56,991 bases of DNA from an uncultured Alphaproteobacteria bacterium (lineage in GTDB: Bacteria; Pseudomonadota; Alphaproteobacteria; Rhodobacterales; Rhodobacteraceae): assembly GCA_902580265.1 (NCBI GenBank), contig CACHJY010000007.1, forward strand, positions 1 through 56,991, read 5' to 3'. The notes beneath the pieces were generated by a model. That model was not told the origin of the DNA. It saw only the letters and a program-made list of their open reading frames with translations, and did not search any database. A program made the position numbers and the translations under genes. Of this stretch, positions 53,852-56,991 are shown one piece after another (within the stretch, counting starts at the first letter, position 1; each line of letters begins with the position of its first letter).

Positions 53852-54193
53852 AAAAAGTTACATGTCTGATATTTGTTTTTGCTGCCCCAAAGAGTACATG
53901 ATCTTCCCCCTACCTTCTCTATTTTATATAAAACTCAAGACCATTAGTTAAGCTTAATCCTTCCTGATTGGATACATGACTTGGCATGGATTATACTGTT
54001 ATTTAATAGATATCCAGATTCTGAAGTCTCAACCCTAACCAATAAAATTCTATTTTTTTCTCAATTGATTTTGAAAGTCGTCTAGCAGTATTGATGGATT
54101 TGGTTTTTAAGCTGTAGGACAAAATCAAAAATAATTAGATTAGGAATAGCAAATCAAATAGAATATGTCTTAACAAACTTTTTGGGGATCTAA
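53852..54193. other. intergenic region after the DDAH-like gene
   Basis: A 342-bp region with stops in all frames and no gene I can support. It contains TGGCATGG at 53982-53989, an 8-mer that recurs at 55013 and, inverted, near 55740. The last bases hold the ribosome site GGGGAT for the gene at 54194. Confidence 0.5.
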
Positions 54194-54514
54194 GTGGAAA
54201 AATACAAAAAAGTTCTGAGGCTAGTAGAGAAACGAAATTGGAAAGAAATGGAGCAATGGCTCCACGAGGACTTTATGTACATTAAAGAGACTGCATTAAT
54301 GGATCGCGAGGAACATGTAAAAAAAATGGAAAAAGAGTTTGGGGCAAAGCAAGCTATTAATCAAAATGAATTATTGCACGAAGATGAAGATATGATGGCG
54401 TTTAAGCATGTTGTAACTCAGAAAAACGGTAAAAAGTTCAGAATTACTCAAATTCAGCTCTATAAAGAGGGTATGGTTTGGAGAGAAATAAGTAACGCTA
54501 TTGAAATAGATTAG
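54194..54514 (+). CDS. small protein, possibly SnoaL/NTF2-like
   Basis: A 106-residue protein starting at GTG 54194 behind GGGGAT. It opens with a helix (VEKRNWKEMEQWLHEDFMY) followed by alternating strands ending LYKEGMVWREISNAIEID. This helix-then-sheet pattern, with WLHEDFMYIKE, resembles SnoaL/NTF2-like folds, but the match is by shape only. It is rich in Glu and Lys and has no signal or membrane segment. Function unknown. A diverged repeat unit follows its stop. Confidence 0.6.
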   Translation: MEKYKKVLRLVEKRNWKEMEQWLHEDFMYIKETALMDREEHVKKMEKEFGAKQAINQNELLHEDEDMMAFKHVVTQKNGKKFRITQIQLYKEGMVWREISNAIEID

Positions 54515-54532
54515 TTCTTAGATCTTTTAACT

Positions 54533-54573
54533 CCATCTGCTGCACACTCCTAGAATAGTATACGTGTGGACAC
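54533..54573 (+). repeat. diverged intergenic repeat, copy 1
   Basis: Starts CCATCTGCTGCACACTCC and continues AGAATAGTATACGTG, 18 bp after the stop at 54514. By hand alignment about 28 of 34 positions agree with copy 2 at 54962. It ends in the small palindrome GTGTGGACAC. Confidence 0.5.
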
Positions 54574-54582
54574 CGGCTTTAC

Positions 54583-54610
54583 GTTTCCAAGCTCCTTTAA
54601 ATCTGGAAAC
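54583..54610. repeat. 7-bp inverted repeat
   Basis: GTTTCCA (54583-54589) and TGGAAAC (54604-54610) are reverse complements with a 14-bp spacer, 10 bp after repeat copy 1. It could be a weak stem or part of a repeat element; there is no T tract. Confidence 0.3.
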
Positions 54611-54709
54611 AACTCTTATATTACAATTTTGACCCTAGCTCTTTAATTGACAAAATTTAGAAATGGCTACTAAATTTAATATACAGACAAATATATCAAA
54701 GGAGAGGCT

Positions 54710-54949
54710 ATGAAATTTCTGATATTGTTTATATTTACTGCTTTATTTTCTGTAGTAGGTTCTTTTGCTTCGGCACATTTCGAAAAAAAATGGTCAACTA
54801 AACAATGTTCCGATTTATATAAAGCAATTGGGTTTTTTACAGCTCTTGCCGATAAACAGTGGAAAAAAAAGAGTGAGGAAAAGGGGGCGCTCTACGCTTC
54901 AGTCGCAGCGGACTATTCTACTGTCTATCAAACTGTCTGTGACAAGTAA
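54710..54949 (+). CDS. small exported protein of unknown function
   Basis: A 79-residue protein with a clear signal peptide (residues 1-22, cleavage after ASA). The mature part is about 57 residues, mostly helical, with two Cys (in KQCSDLYK and TVCDK) that could pair as a disulfide. A strong ribosome site AAAGGAGAGG precedes ATG 54710. It has many Lys and aromatic residues. I do not recognise the family. Repeat copy 2 starts 12 bp after its stop. Confidence 0.72.
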   Translation: MKFLILFIFTALFSVVGSFASAHFEKKWSTKQCSDLYKAIGFFTALADKQWKKKSEEKGALYASVAADYSTVYQTVCDK

Positions 54950-54961
54950 ATTAAAAACACC

Positions 54962-55000
54962 CCACCGCTGTACACTCCAAGAATAGAATAGGTGAGCAAC
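54962..55000 (+). repeat. diverged intergenic repeat, copy 2
   Basis: CCACCGCTGTACACTCCAAG followed by AATAGAATAGGTGAGC. It is followed within 20 bp by the small stem CCAG-TGGT-CTGG and the inverted 11-mer CTGGCATGGGG, an arrangement similar to that after copy 3. Confidence 0.5.
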
Positions 55001-55011
55001 TTTCCAGTGGT

Positions 55012-55022
55012 CTGGCATGGGG
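55012..55022 (+). repeat. 11-bp inverted repeat arm, left of the GFA gene
   Basis: CTGGCATGGGG at 55012-55022 is the exact reverse complement of CCCCATGCCAG at 55738-55748. The pair flanks the GFA-family gene. Confidence 0.5.
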
Positions 55023-55080
55023 GTAGAAAAAATAGTTCAATTTTACGACTTATTGGATTAAAGTTTAATAATAGAACAAA

Positions 55081-55548
55081 ATGGGCAATATGATGACCGA
55101 TGAGATATTAAGAATTGGAGGATGCCTTTGCGGAAGAAGTCGCTACCAAACAAGAGGTGAATCTCCAAGAGCTATCATGTGTCATTGCCGTTATTGTCAA
55201 ACATACACAGGTAGCGCATTCGGAACACAAGTCTGGTTCCCAGAAGATAAGGTTACGTTAACATCTGGAGAGCTGTCTGAATATGAAAACAATACTGAAT
55301 CAGGGAACGTAGTCACTTCTAATTTTTGTAAGAATTGTGGTTCGACCATCTTTTTGAGACTAAATGTTTTCCAGGGTATGGTAGCCATTCCTGGGGGAAG
55401 CTTTGACCCACCGACATTTTGGTTTGAACCACAAGTTGAAAATTTTTGCCGTACTAAGGCACCATTTATTCAAACGTCAACCGTAGAAAAGCATGATACA
55501 CATCCAATGTATAACCCAAAAAAGCCGGATAACCATCCAGTAAAATAG
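55081..55548 (+). CDS. GFA-family (CENP-V/Gfa-like) zinc protein
   Basis: A 155-residue protein with the GFA fold. Zinc ligands are seen in GGCLCGRSRY, MCHCRYCQTYTGSAFG and NFCKNCGSTIF. The family was named for glutathione-dependent formaldehyde activation, but most members have unknown roles. The start may be ATG 55081, 55090 or 55093; the conserved part starts at residue 13. A formaldehyde link with the class III alcohol dehydrogenase at the left edge is only suggestive. Inverted 11-bp arms lie at each side. Confidence 0.85.
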   Translation: MGNMMTDEILRIGGCLCGRSRYQTRGESPRAIMCHCRYCQTYTGSAFGTQVWFPEDKVTLTSGELSEYENNTESGNVVTSNFCKNCGSTIFLRLNVFQGMVAIPGGSFDPPTFWFEPQVENFCRTKAPFIQTSTVEKHDTHPMYNPKKPDNHPVK

Positions 55549-55581
55549 ATTGTTTAAAGATTTGTAGATTGCTTGCCCACA

Positions 55582-55622
55582 CCATCTGCTATACACTCAA
55601 ATAACATACTATGTAAGTACCC
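55582..55622 (+). repeat. diverged intergenic repeat, copy 3
   Basis: CCATCTGCTATACACTCAAA followed by TAACATACTATGTAAGTACC, 33 bp after the GFA stop. Its first 17 bases match copies 1 and 2 closely; the rest is more diverged. Confidence 0.45.
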
Positions 55623-55737
55623 CTGTGTCCCATGCGTGGGAGGGTTAGACAAATATGTGCTTCTTGACATGAACTACACTTTACCTAACATATTGATATT
55701 GGGTACTATGATGTAGTGATGGTGATAGGACTTGAAA

Positions 55738-55748
55738 CCCCATGCCAG
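55738..55748 (-). repeat. 11-bp inverted repeat arm, right of the GFA gene
   Basis: CCCCATGCCAG, the exact reverse complement of the arm at 55012-55022. The adjacent minus-strand sequence GGGGTTTCAAGTCC loosely resembles a tRNA T arm, but no tRNA can be folded around it. Confidence 0.5.
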
Positions 55749-55841
55749 GCAATAATAGGTAATATTTAATGATAATTAAGCATATTTTATGACACTAAAG
55801 CTGATTATTAATTTCATCTATTATCATCTTCTATCATCTAT

Positions 55842-55863
55842 TTGTGGCAATCTTGTGGCAATC
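55842..55863 (+). repeat. perfect 11-bp tandem direct repeat
   Basis: TTGTGGCAATC occurs twice in immediate succession (55842-55852 and 55853-55863). Just before it, TATCATCT is repeated at about 55822 and 55832. Short direct repeats like these can be protein-binding sites, for example recombinase arm sites, but no integrase gene is in the window. Confidence 0.7.
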
Positions 55864-55926
55864 AAAGCATATCGAGCGCAGTACCTTCTAAATAAGTTTA
55901 ACTAACCTTTACATCAGAGAATAAAA

Positions 55927-55966
55927 AGTTCATAATATAGACGTATTTATGGATAATTTATGAACT
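55927..55966 (+). promoter_or_regulatory. inverted repeat covering the start codon of the second cyclase gene
   Basis: AGTTCATAA (55927-55935) and TTATGAACT (55958-55966) are exact reverse complements. The right arm contains the ATG (55960-55962), and the 22-nt loop contains the only GGAT ribosome-site candidate. In mRNA it could hide the start codon. The stem is AT-rich, so stability is uncertain. Confidence 0.4.
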
Positions 55967-56991
55967 CTGAAATAGATCGTAAAATAGCTGTAATATTTGT
56001 AGCTGATGTTGTTGGCTATTCCAAACATATGGAAAAAGATGAGACGGCTACCATTAAGAGTTACAATGCTTGTGAGAAAATTCTTTATAAACTGCTGAAG
56101 AAGTACAAAGGCTCTGTCTTTAATACAGCTGGAGACTCAGTACTGGCAGAGTTCCCAAGTGCTGTGAATGCAGTTGAATGCGGCGTTGATTTTCAGAATG
56201 AAATAAAGAAAAGAAATCAATCAGATAAAACAGATGTAAAACTAGAGTTCCGTCTTGGTATCAATATGGGAGATGTTGTAAAGAAGGAAGGTAACCTTAT
56301 AGGGGATGGTGTAAACATTGCTGCAAGGTTAGAAGCCCTTGCCCAGCCAGGTGGTATTACTATATCAAAAAGTGTTTATGACTTTGTGGTACCTAAAACC
56401 AAAATGACATTTAATGATCTTGGTGTTCAAAAGGTTAAGCAGAATGAGTTCCATGCTTTTGATATTCTTCTCGATCCTTCACAAAAAAGAACACTTAAGA
56501 CTAAACCTAAACCCAATATACCTCTCATAGGTGCTATAGCGGCTGCCGTGATTATTGCTTTCGTTGGGATGTTTTATTTTAATACTGAAACACTTCAGAA
56601 AGCTGAAGCACCAGATCTTAAAATTTCGTCAAAGCCTACTGTGCTTGTCTCATCGATAACTGCATCTGGATTATCTGAAGATCAAAAAGGCTTTGCAAAT
56701 GGAGTAACTGAGAGCATGATTTCAGCAATTTCCAATTATAAAGGAATAAAGGTTTTATCTTTTTCTGTCAGTGAAAAAGTTAAAAACGAAAAGACCTCTG
56801 ATTTAAACTTAAAAACGCAATACGGTATACGTTATGTGGTAAGGGGAAACATTCAAGTTATGGGGGAGAAAGCACGACTAAATCTTGAGGTAAATGATTT
56901 GGATATGGGCGAGGTAATTGGTACTGAAAAAAGAGATTTTAGTTTGAGTGATATATTCAAAGTTCAAGACGAAATCAGCAAAAAAATCTTA
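55960..56991 (+). CDS. class III nucleotide cyclase, membrane-anchored, partial
   Basis: The first 344 residues; the gene runs off the right edge. The cyclase domain (about 7-170) has metal Asp16 in VADVVGYSK, Asp59 in NTAGDSVLAEF, and Asn119/Arg123 in GDGVNIAARLE. The purine-selecting Lys position is Asn55. Unlike the cyclase at 569, it has a membrane helix at about 188-207, which would place the following TolB-like region (from about 225) in the periplasm. The two proteins are clearly related over their cyclase domains. Product probably cAMP, unproven. Confidence 0.88.
   Translation, partial: MNSEIDRKIAVIFVADVVGYSKHMEKDETATIKSYNACEKILYKLLKKYKGSVFNTAGDSVLAEFPSAVNAVECGVDFQNEIKKRNQSDKTDVKLEFRLGINMGDVVKKEGNLIGDGVNIAARLEALAQPGGITISKSVYDFVVPKTKMTFNDLGVQKVKQNEFHAFDILLDPSQKRTLKTKPKPNIPLIGAIAAAVIIAFVGMFYFNTETLQKAEAPDLKISSKPTVLVSSITASGLSEDQKGFANGVTESMISAISNYKGIKVLSFSVSEKVKNEKTSDLNLKTQYGIRYVVRGNIQVMGEKARLNLEVNDLDMGEVIGTEKRDFSLSDIFKVQDEISKKIL

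Larger units (their letters stand above)
55549..55959. other. repeat-rich intergenic region before the second cyclase gene
   Basis: A 411-bp non-coding region. It contains repeat copy 3 (55582), a TCCCA-TGCG-TGGGA stem just after it, the right 11-bp inverted arm (55738), repeated TATCATCT words, a perfect 11-bp tandem repeat (55842) and the start-codon inverted repeat. I see no open reading frame of note. Confidence 0.6.

Noticed and set aside
55725..55750. Minus-strand GGGGTTTCAAGTCC resembling a tRNA T arm
   Set aside because: It has an extra T in the loop, and no acceptor, D or anticodon arms can be paired around it. At most it is a remnant.
1..56991. CRISPR arrays, insertion sequences, prophage genes, rRNA or tRNA genes
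   Set aside because: I looked for regularly spaced repeats, transposase, integrase and phage gene hallmarks, and tRNA T-loop words on both strands. None gave a supportable feature.

Overview
The window reads as chromosomal DNA of an AT-rich marine-type Alphaproteobacterium. The evidence is gene content and order: ntrBC-ntrYX-trkA-hfq-hflX, lpd-lipA-ratA beside ispDF-pgpA-cinA, accBC-aat next to an MCE protein and an NDUFA12 homologue, tig-clpP-clpX, a bactofilin, and TRAP and YejABEF transporters. trkA lying between ntrX and hfq, and an NtrC without a GAFTGA loop, both recall Rhodobacterales, but genus or order cannot be fixed from sequence reading alone. Genes are tightly packed, often with 4-35 bp overlaps and several TTG or GTG starts. 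I see no tRNA, rRNA, CRISPR array, transposase or integrase gene.

Layout. 1-11017 (minus): a YejABEF peptide importer, then HIT, SDR, EamA, TfoX-like and LysE genes, a class III nucleotide cyclase with TolB-like and TPR regions, and the start of a class III alcohol dehydrogenase. 11107-11523: a secreted rhodanese. 11558-19870 (minus): an eight-gene operon with two MhpA-type flavin monooxygenases, two VOC proteins, an FAH-family hydrolase and a TRAP transporter. It looks like uptake, hydroxylation, ring cleavage and hydrolysis of an aromatic acid. 19952-22038 (plus): BKACE enzyme, thymidine kinase and a YiiX-like hydrolase. 22010-31117 (minus): hflX, hfq, trkA, ntrX, ntrY, ntrC, ntrB. 31227-33343 (plus): ispD, ispF, pgpA and cinA-type amidase. 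33350-40381 (minus): ratA, lipA, lpd, queA and a giant AsmA-like protein.

40498-48061 carries bcp, a bactofilin, prfB (minus), rne, accB, accC and aat. 48054-52223 (minus) carries the MCE protein, the NDUFA12 homologue, clpX, clpP and tig. From 52464 to the right edge the content turns accessory: a hotdog thioesterase, a DDAH-like hydrolase, two small unassigned genes, a GFA-family protein, and a second, membrane-anchored cyclase cut by the window edge. This last part has looser spacing, a diverged three-copy intergenic repeat, an 11-bp inverted pair flanking the GFA gene and an 11-bp tandem repeat.

The most noteworthy signals are: a terminator-like hairpin buried in the first codons of dctQ, just after dctP; NtrC and NtrX both lacking GAFTGA; ntrY apparently lacking a conventional start codon for its full N-terminus; the repeat-rich right end; and related cyclases at the two ends of the window.
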